Source of the DNA: CAVREM01 sp963728825
Lineage (GTDB): Bacteria; Acidobacteriota; Vicinamibacteria; Vicinamibacterales; CAVVIG01
Assembly: GCA_963728825.1 (NCBI GenBank)
Contig: CAVSLA010000004.1
Coordinates: 682,001 to 746,000 of the forward strand
DNA: 64,000 nucleotides
Direction of reading: 5' to 3'
The translations under genes and the position numbers were made by a program. Each line of letters starts with the position of its first letter. Positions within the stretch are counted from its first letter, which is position 1. Positions 35,667-44,571 of this stretch are shown here, one piece after another. The notes under the pieces were generated by a model. That model ran no database searches and was not told where the DNA came from. It worked only from the letters and a program-made list of their open reading frames with translations.

Positions 35667-36683
35667 TGAATCCGTCCGCCAGACCTCGCGTCGTCTCGGG
35701 CATGCGGCCCACCGGCCGGCTCCATCTCGGCCACCTCGTCGGAGCGCTCAGCAACTGGGTCAGGCTCCAGGACCAGTACGACTGCTTCTACTTCGTCGCC
35801 GACTGGCATGCGCTGACGAGCGATTTTGCCGACACCCGTCAGCTGACAACTTACGCCTACGACAACGCCGCTGACTGGATCGGCGCCGGACATCGATCCG
35901 GAAAAGAGCACGCTGTTCGTGCAGTCGCTGGTGCCTGAACACGCCGAGCTGTTCCTGATGTTGTCGATGGTCACGCCGGTGCCGTGGCTCGAACGGGTGC
36001 CGACCTACAAGGAACAACAGGAGGCGTTGAAGGAAAAGGATCTGTCCTCGGTCGGCTTTCTCAGCTACCCGCTGCTGCAGGCCGCCGATGTGACGATTTA
36101 CGATGCGCGCTTCGTGCCCGTCGGTGAGGATCAGGTCGCACACCTCGAGCTGTCGCGCGAGGTGGTCCGGCGCTTCAACAACTTCTTCGGCGGCGACGGC
36201 GAGATCCTCGTCGAACCACAACCGCTCTTGACGAAGTTTGCGCGCCTGCCCGGGCTCGACGGCGACAAGAAGATGAGCAAGAGTCTGGGCAACACGATTG
36301 AGCTGGCCGACGGTCCTGATGAAGTCAAAAAGAAGGTCATGCGCATGTACACGGATCCCAAACGGGTCCGCGCCGACATTCCGGGTACGGTCGAAGGGAA
36401 TCCCGTGTTCACGTTCCACGACGCGTTCAACCCGAACCTCGCCGAGGTCGACGACCTGAAAGATCGGTATCGGAACGGAAAAGTCGGAGATGTCGAAGTC
36501 AAGACGAAGCTTGCCGCCGCCCTCAACGCGCACCTCGAGCCGATCCGCGAGCGGCGGGCGGCGGTTTCGTCCCGGCCGGATCGGCTGAAAGAAATACTGC
36601 ACGAGGGCTCGAAGCGGGCGCGCGTCATTGCCGAGCAGACGATGGAGCGGGTGCGAGCGGCGATGAAAGTTCGGTACAGTTAA
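35666..36683 (+). CDS. trpS: Tryptophanyl-tRNA synthetase, one frame break
   Basis: Class I synthetase of ~338 aa. HIGH-type motif at TGRLHLGHLVGAL, KMSKS loop GDKKMSKSLGN, and the Trp-site segment PVGEDQVAHLELSREVVRRF. The frame shifts by +1 near 35891 (DWIGAG / IDPEKSTLFVQSLVPEHAEL), explained by one inserted A. trpS is normally essential and single-copy, so a sequence error is likelier than a pseudogene. It charges tRNA-Trp with tryptophan in the cytosol. Upstream M50 gene overlaps; scpA follows after ~20 bases. Confidence 0.9.
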
Positions 36684-36703
36684 CACAAAGGACCTCCATT
36701 TTG

Positions 36704-37507
36704 ATGGACCACCCACAGGATTTTGAGTCGTCGGTTGACGCCATGCCCGTTCGGTTGGAGCAGTTCGAGGGACCGCTCGATCTGCTGCTGCATCTGATCA
36801 AGAAGAACGAAGTCAACGTCTACGACATCCCGATCTCCCTGATCACCTCGCAGTACCTCGCGACCCTCGAGCTGATGCAGGAGCTGAATCTGGACGTCGC
36901 CGGCGAGTTTGTCGTGATGGCCGCGACGCTCATTCACATCAAGTCGAAGATGCTGCTGCCGCGCCCCGAAACCGCGGCGGGCGTCGAAGGCGACGAGGAC
37001 GATCCCCGCGACGCGCTCGTCCGGCGCCTCCTCGAACATCAGAAGTTCAAGGTCGCTGCCGAACTGCTCCATGAGCGTGAACAGGTGCGGTCCGCGCAGT
37101 GGGGCCGGCCCGACCAACGCGTCGCCGAAATCGCCGGCGACGAGTACGAGCCGGAGCTCGAGGTCGATCTCTTCAGCCTCCTCAGCGCATTCCAGGCGGT
37201 CGTCGAGCGCGCGAAGCACCGGCCCAAGGTGCTGCTGCCCCCCGAACAGATTCCAGTCGAAGTCCGCATCGATCAGCTGCTGACGCGATTGTCGGAAACG
37301 GAAGCCTGCGGGTTCGAGGATCTGTTTGCTGACGTCCACGAGCGGAGCGGCCTGATCGTCACGTTCCTGGCGCTGCTCGAGATGATTCGTTTGAAGCTGG
37401 TGCGGGTGTTCCAGGCCGGCAGTTTCGGCCCGATCCGCGTCTACAAGCGCGCGCGTCCGGCCGACGCGCCCCATCCCATTGGTGATCCGGAGACACATCG
37501 TGGCTGA
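36704..37507 (+). CDS. scpA: Segregation and condensation protein A
   Basis: 267 aa from ATG 36704. The ScpA/kleisin N-terminus is clear (VRLEQFEGPLDLLLHLIKKN), followed by YDIPISLITSQYL and the AATLIHIKSKMLLPRPE helix, and the C-terminal winged helix (TFLALLEMIRLKLVRVFQAG). It bridges SMC heads and binds ScpB in chromosome condensation. The scpB GTG start overlaps its end by eight bases. ACACAAAGGACCTCC upstream may provide the ribosome-binding site. Confidence 0.95.
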   Translation: MDHPQDFESSVDAMPVRLEQFEGPLDLLLHLIKKNEVNVYDIPISLITSQYLATLELMQELNLDVAGEFVVMAATLIHIKSKMLLPRPETAAGVEGDEDDPRDALVRRLLEHQKFKVAAELLHEREQVRSAQWGRPDQRVAEIAGDEYEPELEVDLFSLLSAFQAVVERAKHRPKVLLPPEQIPVEVRIDQLLTRLSETEACGFEDLFADVHERSGLIVTFLALLEMIRLKLVRVFQAGSFGPIRVYKRARPADAPHPIGDPETHRG

Positions 37508-38294
37508 GCAAAAAAGGCAGGAAGGACTGGACGGGCGGGAAGGGCAGGAGCGCCTGCAGCCATCCCGAACCGAGGACGAGCGAATCCGAGGCCAGGGATC
37601 AGCGGAAGCTCGCGCCGGGGGTGGGGCCCCGGTGCTACTGGAAAAAAGTGAGACGCCCCAAATCTCTGCGGAACTGAAGGCCATCGTCGAGGCGTTGATT
37701 TTCGCCTCACCCGATCCGCTGACGCCGAAGGCGATTTACAAGCTGCTCGACACCGAAGTAAAAGACGACATCAAGGCCGCGATCGAGGAGCTGAAGAAGG
37801 ATTACGAGCGGCCGGGTGGGCTTCAGCTGGTAGAAGTCGCCGGCGGATACCAGATCGTCACGCGGCCCGACCTGCACGAGTGGGTGCGACGGCTGTTCCA
37901 CGAACGGTCCACGCAGAAGCTTTCGGTGCAGGCGCTCGAGACGCTGGCGGTCATCGCCTACAGGCAGCCGATTACGGCGCTCGAGATCACCGAGGTCCGC
38001 GGCGTCAACACCTCTGGCGTGCTCAACACGCTGCTCGAGCGCCATCTGGTCAAGATCGTCGGACGCAAGCAGGTCGTCGGCCGGCCGTTTCTCTACGCGA
38101 CCACCAAGGAGTTCCTGATCCGCTTCGGCCTCAACGACTTGAGCGATCTGCCGAAAGTCGAGGACATGGCGGAAGCGCTCGGCCTGGAAGGCAACGCGCC
38201 GCCGGTTCTCGTCGAGCGCACCCTCAGCGACGAGGAGCTGCCGCTCATGGAGAGCGACATCGAACTGACCGAAGATCCACCCAAAGTTCATTGA
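37500..38294 (+). CDS. scpB: Segregation and condensation protein B with repeat-derived N-terminal extension
   Basis: ~264 aa from GTG 37500; a GTG at 37479 is in frame. The conserved ScpB winged-helix pair begins at ISAELKAIVEALIFASPDPL and includes QALETLAVIAYRQPITALEI and RGVNTSGVLNTLLERHLVKI. The ~50 residues before it (for example RTEDERIRGQGSAEARAGGG) are encoded by palindromic element B and are not part of the family fold. ScpB homodimers bind ScpA-SMC. The overlap with scpA supports one operon. Confidence 0.93.
   Translation: MAEQKRQEGLDGREGQERLQPSRTEDERIRGQGSAEARAGGGAPVLLEKSETPQISAELKAIVEALIFASPDPLTPKAIYKLLDTEVKDDIKAAIEELKKDYERPGGLQLVEVAGGYQIVTRPDLHEWVRRLFHERSTQKLSVQALETLAVIAYRQPITALEITEVRGVNTSGVLNTLLERHLVKIVGRKQVVGRPFLYATTKEFLIRFGLNDLSDLPKVEDMAEALGLEGNAPPVLVERTLSDEELPLMESDIELTEDPPKVH
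37550..37650 (+). repeat. Palindromic element, copy B (within scpB 5' coding region)
   Basis: Shares GCGCCTGCAGCCAT, CCGAGGACGAGCGAATCCGA, GAAGCTC, the core arm GCGCCGGGG with GTGGGG loop and CCCCGG, and TGGAAAAAAGTGAGA with copies A and C. It is read through in the scpB frame. Confidence 0.8.
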
Positions 38295-38312
38295 TTTTCC
38301 TGGAGGGGTCCG

Positions 38313-39332
38313 ATGAAGCGCCTGCTGCTTGCCATCGGTGTTCTCGCCACGACGCTTTCGTCGCCCGCTCTGTTCGCTCAGACGCCAGCCGCTCCATGGA
38401 AAGTGCCACGGATGCCGGATGGCCGTCCCGTCCTCCAGGGAACCTGGACGACGCAGACGTTCACGCCGCTGCAGCGGCCGAAGCGCTATGCCGGCCGCGA
38501 GTTCCTCACGGACGAAGAATTCAACGAGCTGATCAAACTGCTGTCTCAGGATGGGGTCGATCCACTGGCGACCAACATCTTCGGCGCCAGCGACGAGGAG
38601 CGGCTCAAGCGGATTCAGCAGACCGACGAGACGCACTACAACAACGCCGATTGGCTGGCGACATCGCAGCCCAAGACGCTGTCGAGCCGGCGAACCTCGC
38701 TGATCTTCGATCCGCCTGACGGGCTGATCCCGCCGATGACTCCGGCAGGGCAGAAGCGCGCCGCGGCTCGCCGGGCAATCGCCGGCTTCGACAGCCACGA
38801 AACGCGCCCAGCCCAGGAGCGCTGCATTGTCTGGACGCATGAAGGCCCGCCGATGACGCCCGCGCCCTACAACGACATCATGCAGATCATGCAGATGCCT
38901 GGCTACGTCCTCATCTACCGCGAGCTGGCCACCGCGCCGCGGATCATCCCCCTCGACAACCGCCCGCATGTTTCGGATCCGATACGCACGTGGAGCGGGC
39001 ACTCGGTCGGCCGCTGGGAGGGCGATACGCTCGTCATCGACACCACGAACTTCAACGAGAAGGTGGCCGTTCAGGGTTCCGGCCCCGACCTGCACGTGAT
39101 CGAGCGATTGACGCGCGTGAGCGCCGATCGAATCGATTATCGGGTCACGCTCGAGGATCCCGGCACCTGGACAAGGCCGTGGAGCGCCGAGATCCCGATG
39201 CTGGCGACCGAGGGAAAGCTTTACGAGTACGCCTGTCACGAAGGGAACTACGGCCTGTCGAACATCCTCAGCGGCGCGCGCTTTACCGAGCGGGAGGCCG
39301 CGTCAACGCCCGGCCAGCGGCAGCAATTCTGA
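38313..39332 (+). CDS. Conserved acidobacterial secreted protein (paralog of 20019-21020)
   Basis: 339 aa from ATG 38313, with a GGAGGGG ribosome-binding site. Signal peptide MKRLLLAIGVLATTLSSPAL ending at LFAQ. Shared blocks with the gene at 20019: GRPVLQGTWTTQTFTPLQRP, DPPDGLIPPMTPAGQKRAAA, GRWEGDTLVIDTTNF and YEYACHEGNYGLSNIL. Divergence is moderate, indicating an old duplication. Function unknown; probably periplasmic or extracellular. Followed by a strong palindrome before the convergent pseudouridine synthase gene. Confidence 0.8.
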   Translation: MKRLLLAIGVLATTLSSPALFAQTPAAPWKVPRMPDGRPVLQGTWTTQTFTPLQRPKRYAGREFLTDEEFNELIKLLSQDGVDPLATNIFGASDEERLKRIQQTDETHYNNADWLATSQPKTLSSRRTSLIFDPPDGLIPPMTPAGQKRAAARRAIAGFDSHETRPAQERCIVWTHEGPPMTPAPYNDIMQIMQMPGYVLIYRELATAPRIIPLDNRPHVSDPIRTWSGHSVGRWEGDTLVIDTTNFNEKVAVQGSGPDLHVIERLTRVSADRIDYRVTLEDPGTWTRPWSAEIPMLATEGKLYEYACHEGNYGLSNILSGARFTEREAASTPGQRQQF

Positions 39333-39339
39333 ACAGTTC

Positions 39340-39361
39340 GGCGGGTCCAAAAGGACCCGCC
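39340..39361. terminator. Perfect 9-bp palindrome with AAAA loop between convergent genes
   Basis: GGCGGGTCC (39340-39348), AAAA, GGACCCGCC (39353-39361). It lies between two stop codons on opposite strands and would fold on both transcripts. No T-run follows, so termination is likely but not certain. A shorter relative occurs at 32130. Confidence 0.55.
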
Positions 39362-40186
39362 CTACATACGATCCCGACTCGAACGGCTCCGCACAGCCTC
39401 CCGCAACCTTGCCACTTCGTCATTCGTCAGATCGCGCCACTGCCCGGGCTTCAGCCGGGCGTCACGGATCGGTCCGATGGCGATACGTCGCAGCTGATCG
39501 ACCGGATGGCCGATTGCGTCACACATGTTGCGGACCTGGCGGTTTCTTCCCTCGTGCACGGCGATGCGAAGCGTGGCTTTTACCACGGCGCGCGGCGCCC
39601 CACCCCCGCGCGCAGACAGCGCTCGCCCTCGAGCGTAAACTCTCGCGCCCGCCTGGTCGGTAACCAATTCGACCTTCGCGGGCGCAGTGCGGCGGCCATC
39701 AATGACGATCCCGCGCGCGAGCCGCTGGAGGTCGTGGGCGTCGGGGACGCCGAGCACTCGCGCTTCGTAGACCCGCTCGATGCCGTGGCTGGGATGCGTC
39801 AGGCGCGCGGCCAGATCGCCGTCGTTCGTCAGGAGCAGGAGCCCCTCGGAATCGAAGTCGAGACGGCCAACCGGATAGATGTACTCGCGCAGCCCAACCA
39901 GCTCGATCACCGTCGGCCGCTTCTGCGGATCGGAGCGGGTCGTGACGTAGCCGCGCGGTTTGTTCAGCAGCAGGTAACGGTGGCGCTCGGGCAGCTTGAT
40001 ACGCCGCCCGTCGACCCGGATGTCGTCGCGCGCCGCGTCGGCTTTGGTGCCCAGCTCTCGAACCGTCTCGCCGTTGACGGTGACGCGCCCTTCGAGCATC
40101 AGCTGTTCCGAGGCGCGCCGCGATGCAATGCCAGCCTGCGAGAGAATCTTCTGGAGGCGGTCCACGTCAAAAGCGTCAGCGTCCAA
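39362..40186 (-). CDS. RluB/RsuA-family rRNA pseudouridine synthase
   Basis: ~268-275 aa; start at TTG 40186 or GTG 40165. An S4 RNA-binding domain (RLQKILSQAGIASRRASEQL) precedes the catalytic domain with its nucleophile Asp in PVGRLDFDSEGLLLLTNDG and the conserved EGRNRQVRNMCDAIGHPV. It isomerises a uridine in rRNA; the position (RluB versus RluE/RsuA) cannot be settled. A loop RALSARGGGAPRAVVKAT just before the last motif is encoded by a degenerate palindromic element (copy E). Confidence 0.9.
   Translation of the reverse strand: MDADAFDVDRLQKILSQAGIASRRASEQLMLEGRVTVNGETVRELGTKADAARDDIRVDGRRIKLPERHRYLLLNKPRGYVTTRSDPQKRPTVIELVGLREYIYPVGRLDFDSEGLLLLTNDGDLAARLTHPSHGIERVYEARVLGVPDAHDLQRLARGIVIDGRRTAPAKVELVTDQAGARVYARGRALSARGGGAPRAVVKATLRIAVHEGRNRQVRNMCDAIGHPVDQLRRIAIGPIRDARLKPGQWRDLTNDEVARLREAVRSRSSRDRM
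39588..39627 (-). repeat. Palindromic element, copy E core (inside pseudouridine synthase gene)
   Basis: On the minus strand it reads GCGCGCGGGGGTGGGGCGCC then GCGCGCCGTGGTAAAA, matching the core hairpin (GCGCC-GGGGGTGGGG-CCCC) and the AGTGGAAAAAA tail of the longer copies with substitutions. As in scpB, the core is read as GGGAP. Confidence 0.5.
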
Positions 40187-40187
40187 A

Positions 40188-40240
40188 CCACGAAAAGACT
40201 AGCCACGAAAACTCGAAAACACGAAACTCAGTCCGAAATC
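40188..40240 (+). repeat. Octamer array (CACGAAAA type)
   Basis: CACGAAAA, CACGAAAA, CTCGAAAA and CACGAAAC units lie in the divergent gap between the pseudouridine synthase start and cmk. Confidence 0.55.
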
Positions 40241-40252
40241 CGTCGTCCACTC

Positions 40253-40919
40253 GTGAAACCACTCATCATCGCCATCGACGGGCCCTCGGGCGCCGGTAAA
40301 GGCACCGTGGCCCGAGCTGTCGCCGCCGAGCTTGGCTATCGCCACGTCGACAGCGGCGCGATGTACCGGGCGGTCGGGTGGAAGGCGCTGCGCGAGGGCG
40401 TCGCTCTCGACGACGAGCGCGCGCTTGCGACGATGGCCGAGAGTCACGCGATCGAAGTCGGCGCGCGACCGCGTGACGATCGACGGCGAAGACGTCACCC
40501 GCAGCCATCCGGACGCCTGAAATCGATCGCGCCGCGGCGGCGCGTCGCGCGTCTGCCGCAGGTGCGTGCGGTGCTCGTCGCGCGACAGCGCGAGATGGGG
40601 TTGGACGGCGGGATCGTGATGGAAGGCCGCGACATCGGCACGGTCGTGTTTCCCCGGGCCGACGTGAAGCTCTATCTGGACGCGTCCGCCGAAGAGCGGG
40701 CGCGTCGGCGCGCCGCCGATCCGGCGCACTCGGGCGGACCAACCGCCGTCGCGGACGTGGCGACGCTCCTGACCGAACGCGATCGCCTCGACTCCACCCG
40801 GCCGACGTCGCCACTGTATCGTGCCGCCGACGCGATCGTCGTCGACACGACGGGAAAAGTCGGTTGATCTGGTGGTTGCCGAGGTCCTCGACGTCGTGCG
40901 AAAAGCCCTGACGCCCTGA
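40253..40919 (+). CDS. cmk: Cytidylate kinase, four frame breaks
   Basis: P-loop IAIDGPSGAGKGTVARAVAA, then RHVDSGAMYRAVGW; the NMP-binding part VTIDGEDVTRAIRTPEID; DGGIVMEGRDIGTVVFPRAD; and the lid LDASAEERARRRAAD. It phosphorylates CMP/dCMP. Frame breaks near 40472, 40502, 40533 and 40862 each fit one extra base. After correcting them the protein matches Cmk in length (~220 aa) through a ...VLDVVRKALTP end, with TGA 40917-40919. The last codons lie in a CCCTGAG array. Cmk directly upstream of rpsA is a classic order. Confidence 0.85.
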
Positions 40920-40961
40920 GCCCTGAGCCCTAAGCCCTAACCCTCTGAGCCCTGAGCCCTA
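40905..40961. repeat. Heptamer array (CCCTGAG type) holding two convergent stop codons
   Basis: Units CCCTGAC, CCCTGAG, CCCTGAG, CCCTAAG, CCCTAA, CCCTCTGAG, CCCTGAG, CCCTACT. The cmk TGA (40917-40919) and, on the other strand, the TAG of the convergent gene (40959-40961) both lie inside it. Confidence 0.75.
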
Positions 40962-41552
40962 CTTTCTCTCCTTGTAATCCTCCGCGGACGCCGGATCGAG
41001 CTCCCACCGATGCTTGTCGCGATCGGCCACCTTGTCGCTCGCGCGCAGCTCCTCGTTGTCCTGATACTCGATGCCGATCGCCTTGCCGATGTCGTCGACG
41101 ACGTCCTGATCCGGGGTCGGGTTGTCGCCGCCTGGCGTTTCGTCGCCGCTGAAGTAGGCCTGCTCGAGATTGACGTCGACATCGCCGCCGGTGATGCCGC
41201 GCGTCATCGAGCCATGAACCTGACGGCTCTCCTCGAGCTCTGCCCGCCCGGTGCGCGCGGCCGAGCCATGGCGGTTCATGTCCAGCGACGAAGGTGGGGT
41301 CGGGATGCTGTCGCTCGAGCGTGCGGCGGGGACGGTTGAGGCGCGGCGTCTTGCCGGCGAGCGTCGGCGACTTCGCGTCGGGGAGCCGCCTTGCGGGCGG
41401 CCTTCGCGCCGCATCGCGGCTTTCGTGCCGTCTTGCAGTGGCCCTGCGACTTGGAGCCTTTTCGCGTCGTTTTTGCCGATCGCCGCGCCTTCGCGGCTTT
41501 CTTCGCGGGCCTTGGCCTTCCGCGCACCGCTCCTGGCCTTCCGTTTGGCCAT
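40959..41552 (-). CDS. DUF6335-like protein with basic N-terminal region
   Basis: ~197 aa from ATG 41552, with AAGGAG upstream. The C-terminal ~60 residues (AIGIEYQDNEELRASDKVAD; RWELDPASAEDYKER) match the DUF6335 pattern seen in acidobacteria and cyanobacteria. The N-terminal ~110 residues are strongly basic (RKARSGARKAKAREESREG). Another frame carries a Lys/Ala-rich histone-like sequence over 41300-41500, so undetected frame breaks may distort this part. The basic tail suggests nucleic-acid binding, which is inference. Function unknown. Confidence 0.6.
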   Translation of the reverse strand: MAKRKARSGARKAKAREESREGAAIGKNDAKRLQVAGPLQDGTKAAMRREGRPQGGSPTRSRRRSPARRRASTVPAARSSDSIPTPPSSLDMNRHGSAARTGRAELEESRQVHGSMTRGITGGDVDVNLEQAYFSGDETPGGDNPTPDQDVVDDIGKAIGIEYQDNEELRASDKVADRDKHRWELDPASAEDYKERK

Positions 41553-41895
41553 CGTGCCACTCCTTCGGTTACCTTGACAGTTTAGCGATAAGTGTCGTAC
41601 TCTCTGTTGCTTATCGGAATCCAGCAGGTCCATACAGAAGCCGCTGAAGCCGAACTTGCGGGGCGTCGGCTCCCGCTCTCCACCCGCCGACAATCGATCG
41701 ACCCATTCGACAAGCTCGAGGTCATTCTGAGCAACGTCGAAGGACGACACGAGGAGGACGCGCAAGGCATGGCGAAGGTCGAAGACGAGCACACTCCCGG
41801 TGCGGCCCGGGGCGGTGCAGGCACACTGGACCGCGAGGACCGCGCCGCCGATCGCGGCGGGTCTGAAAGCCCTGCGGCGGGACGACGACGAACAC
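41553..41895. other. Intergenic stretch before rpsA
   Basis: Holds an inverted repeat CGATAAG (41586-41592) / CTTATCG (41610-41616) and the small REP-like repeat at 41702-41748. No convincing gene is seen; the open frames here are short and repeat-derived. The rpsA promoter presumably lies here but no clear -35/-10 pair is visible. Confidence 0.5.
41702..41748 (+). repeat. Small REP-like repeat, copy 1
   Basis: TTCGACAAGCTCGAGGTC then TGAGCAACGTCGAAGGACGA. It matches the nested copy at 45853-45898 at most positions. TCGACAAGCTC and GAGCAACGTCGA form an imperfect inverted repeat. Confidence 0.7.
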
Positions 41896-43564
41896 ATGGA
41901 CCCCACGGAGTTCGAGAGTCTCCTGAAGGCCTACAATAACAGCTTCCAAAACATCGCGGAAGGCGAGGTCGTCAAGGGACGGTCCTCAAGGTCACGCCCT
42001 CTGAAGTGATCGTCGACGTCGGCTACAAGTCGGAAGGCATCATTCCGATCGACGAATTCCTCGACGAGACCGGCCAGGTCACCGTCGAGGCCGGCGACAT
42101 CGTCGACGTCCTCCTCGAGCGCACCGAAGATCGCGAAGGCTACGTCGTCCTCTCGCGCGAAAAAGCCGAGAAGATGAAGATCTGGGACGAGGTCGAGAAG
42201 GCCTATGCCGATCGCAAGGTCGTCATCGGCCGGGTCATCGAGCGGATCAAGGGCGGCCTGGCGGTCGACATCGGCGTCCGCGCCTTTCTTCCCGGCTCGC
42301 AGATTGACGTTCGTCCGGTCCGCAACCTCGACGCCCTGCGCGGCCAGGAGCTGCGGATGCGCGTCATCAAGGTCAACAAGAAGCGCGGCAATATCGTGCT
42401 GTCCCGCAAGGCGCTGCTCGAGGAGGAGAACGCCGAGAAGAAGAAGCACACGCTCGAGACGCTGGCCGAGGGCAAGGTGCTCAAGGGCGTCGTCAAGAAC
42501 ATCACCGACTACGGGGCGTTCATCGACCTCGGCGGCATCGACGGCCTGCTGCACATCACCGACATGTCGTGGGGCCGCGTCGGCCATCCGTCCGAGCTGT
42601 TCAAGGTCAACGACGAGATCGACGTCATCGTCCTCAAGTACGACCCGTCGACCGAGCGGGTCTCGCTGGGCCACAAGCAGCTCATCACCGATCCGTGGGC
42701 CAACGTGATGGACCGCTATCCGGTCGGCGCACGCGTCGGCGGCAAGGTGGTCAGCCTGACCGACTACGGCGCCTTCGTGGAGCTCGAATCGGGGGTCGAA
42801 GGCCTGATCCACGTGTCCGAGATGTCGTGGAGCAAGCGCGTCAAGCACCCGTCGAAGATCCTCAACGTCGGCGATACCGGTCGACGCGATGGTGCTCGGC
42901 GTCGATCCGACGGCGCGGCGCATTTCGCTCGGCTTGAAGCAGGTCGAGAGCAATCCGTGGAACGACCTGGCCGACAAGTATCCGGTCGGCTCGCGGATCC
43001 AGGGCAAGGTGCGCAACCTCACCGAGTTCGGCGCGTTCGTCGAGGTCGAGGAAGACATCGACGGGCTGATCCACATCTCCGACATGTCGTGGAGCAAGCG
43101 CGTCAAGCATCCGTCGGAAATCCTGAAGAAGGGCGACGTGGTCGACGCGATGGTCCTGAACATCGACGCCGACAACCAGCGGCTGTCGCTCGGCCTGAAG
43201 CAGCTGGCGACCGACATCTGGGACGATTTCTTCTCGCGCCATCACGTCGGCGACACGATCGAGGGCAAGGTCGTGCGGATGACGAACTTCGGCGCCTTCG
43301 TCGAGCTCGACGAAGGCATCGAGGGGCTGATTCACGTGTCGGAGTTCGACGACTCGCGGCACGCCGGCAAGGACGGAGAAGATCGATCTGAAGGTCGGCG
43401 AAACCTATCCGATGAAGATCATCAAGCTCGCGCCCGAGGAGCGGAAGATCGGGCTCTCGATTCGCGCGCTGAAGTCCGATGAGTTCCGCGCCGACTGGGA
43501 GAGCTACCAGGAGAGCGCCGGCGACGGCACGGCGACGCTGGGCGATCACTTTCGAAATCGGTAG
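41896..43564 (+). CDS. rpsA: 30S ribosomal protein S1, three frame breaks
   Basis: Starts MDPTEFESLLKAYNNSFQNI at ATG 41896. Six S1 OB-fold repeats are recognisable, the last four with the canonical core: KNITDYGAFIDLGGIDGLLH, SLTDYGAFVELESGVEGLIH, NLTEFGAFVEVEEDIDGLIH and RMTNFGAFVELDEGIEGLIH. Frame breaks near 41980 (one base lost in VVKG-TVLKV), 42880 and 43370 (one base gained each) interrupt it; corrected length is ~556 aa. S1 docks mRNA on the 30S subunit, of special note given the leaderless candidates here. The gene order cmk-rpsA-HU is conserved widely. Confidence 0.9.
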
Positions 43565-43566
43565 CG

Positions 43567-43633
43567 CTAAAGGGCTAATGGCTCAGGGTGGGTGCAAGGT
43601 AGCCCTGAGCCCTCAGCCCTCGAGCCCTGACAG
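43567..43633. repeat. Heptamer array with hairpin between rpsA and HU gene
   Basis: CCCTGAG, CCCTCAG, CCCTCGAG and CCCTGAC units. GGCTCAGGG (43580-43588) pairs with CCCTGAGCC (43603-43611) around a 14-base loop, so the array may terminate or attenuate rpsA transcripts. Confidence 0.65.
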
Positions 43634-43645
43634 GGAGTCACCGCA

Positions 43646-43993
43646 ATGAATGGCGGCAGCATGACGAAGGCGGAGCTCGTGGAGGAAGTCTCACGGGTGT
43701 CCGATCTGACGAAGAAGCACTCCGAAGTGATCGTCGATACGGTGTTCAAGAGCATCATCGACGCGCTGCATCGCGGCGAGAAGATCGAGCTGCGGGGCTT
43801 CGGGAGCTTCCGGCTTCGTAAGCGCGAGCCGCGCAAGGGACGCAATCCGAAAACCGGCGACAAGGTGGACGTGCCGCCGAAGAAGGTCCCGTATTTCAAG
43901 CCCGGCAAGGAACTGAAGGAACTGATCAACCGCGAGCCCGAGCCGACCGCGTCGCCGACCGGTCAGGCGCCACCCGACGCGCTCGCCGTTTAA
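43646..43993 (+). CDS. HU/IHF-family DNA-binding protein
   Basis: 115 aa from ATG 43646 with GGGAG upstream; an internal ATG (43661, MTKAELVEEV) is also possible. The family body is complete: KKHSEVIVDTVFKSIIDALH, KIELRGFGSFRLRKREPRKG and the DNA-intercalating arm RNPKTGDKVDVPPKKVPYFK. Position after rpsA and the GRNPKTG arm resemble IHF-beta (himD) as much as HU. It bends DNA and organises the nucleoid. The tail (EPEPTASPTGQAPPDALAV) is extra and acidic/Pro-rich. Confidence 0.93.
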   Translation: MNGGSMTKAELVEEVSRVSDLTKKHSEVIVDTVFKSIIDALHRGEKIELRGFGSFRLRKREPRKGRNPKTGDKVDVPPKKVPYFKPGKELKELINREPEPTASPTGQAPPDALAV

Positions 43994-44002
43994 GCGCTCT
44001 GA

Positions 44003-44034
44003 AATTTACAATTTACCATTGTAAATTGTAAATT
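44003..44034. repeat. AT-rich heptamer array forming a perfect 14-bp hairpin
   Basis: AATTTACAATTTAC (44003-44016) and GTAAATTGTAAATT (44021-44034) are perfect inverse complements around CATT. It can also be read as 7-base units ATTTACA/ATTGTAA. It lies 10 bases after the HU stop and three before the HIT ATG (44038). Confidence 0.75.
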
Positions 44035-44037
44035 CGT

Positions 44038-44571
44038 ATGGAGCGCCTCTGGTCTCCCTGGAGACTCGCCTACGTGACCGGCAAAACCGGCGACAAGGGG
44101 CGGTGCGTGTTCTGCGACGCGGCCGATCCGGCGCCCGACCCCTCCGGCCAGGACTCGCTGGTGCTGGTGCGCGGCGAGCGGTCATACGTCATCCTCAATC
44201 TGTATCCCTACAACAACGGCCATCTGATGGTCGTGCCGAACCGCCACGTCGCGTCGCTGGTCGACACGACGACTGACGAGCTCGCCGAGATGATGGCGTT
44301 CACGCGCGACGCGGAGGTCGCGCTCAACGAAGGCTATCAGCCGCAGGGCATCAACGTCGGGATCAATCTCGGCCGGCCGGCCGGCGCCGGCATCATCGAT
44401 CACATCCACATCCATCTCGTGCCGCGCTGGACTGGAGATACCAACTTCATGTCGGTCGTCGGCGGCACCCGGGTGCTGCCGGAGGACATGCAGGAAACCA
44501 TCGCGCGGCTGCGACCGATTTTCGAACGGCTCAAGGAGCGCCACGAAAGCGCGAAGGCACGAAACGGCTAG
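44038..44571 (+). CDS. HIT-family nucleotide hydrolase/phosphorylase
   Basis: 177 aa from ATG 44038. Histidine-triad motif IDHIHIHLVPRWTGDTNFM with catalytic His, plus a CVFCDA zinc-like pair near the N-terminus and YPYNNGHLMVVPNRHVA. This combination is typical of the Ap4A phosphorylase-like/FHIT-like HIT proteins (ERLWSPWRLAYV start). It likely cleaves dinucleoside polyphosphates or nucleotide adducts. The last residues (ERHESAKARNG) and the TAG are encoded by a CACGAAAG octamer array. Confidence 0.9.
   Translation: MERLWSPWRLAYVTGKTGDKGRCVFCDAADPAPDPSGQDSLVLVRGERSYVILNLYPYNNGHLMVVPNRHVASLVDTTTDELAEMMAFTRDAEVALNEGYQPQGINVGINLGRPAGAGIIDHIHIHLVPRWTGDTNFMSVVGGTRVLPEDMQETIARLRPIFERLKERHESAKARNG

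Noticed and set aside
41592..41939. Small gene upstream of rpsA
   Set aside because: Most of its translation comes from the REP-like repeat and the out-of-frame rpsA start, with no family resemblance.
40253..43564. cmk and rpsA as decayed pseudogenes
   Set aside because: Protein similarity is strong across the full length on both sides of every break, and both genes are normally essential.
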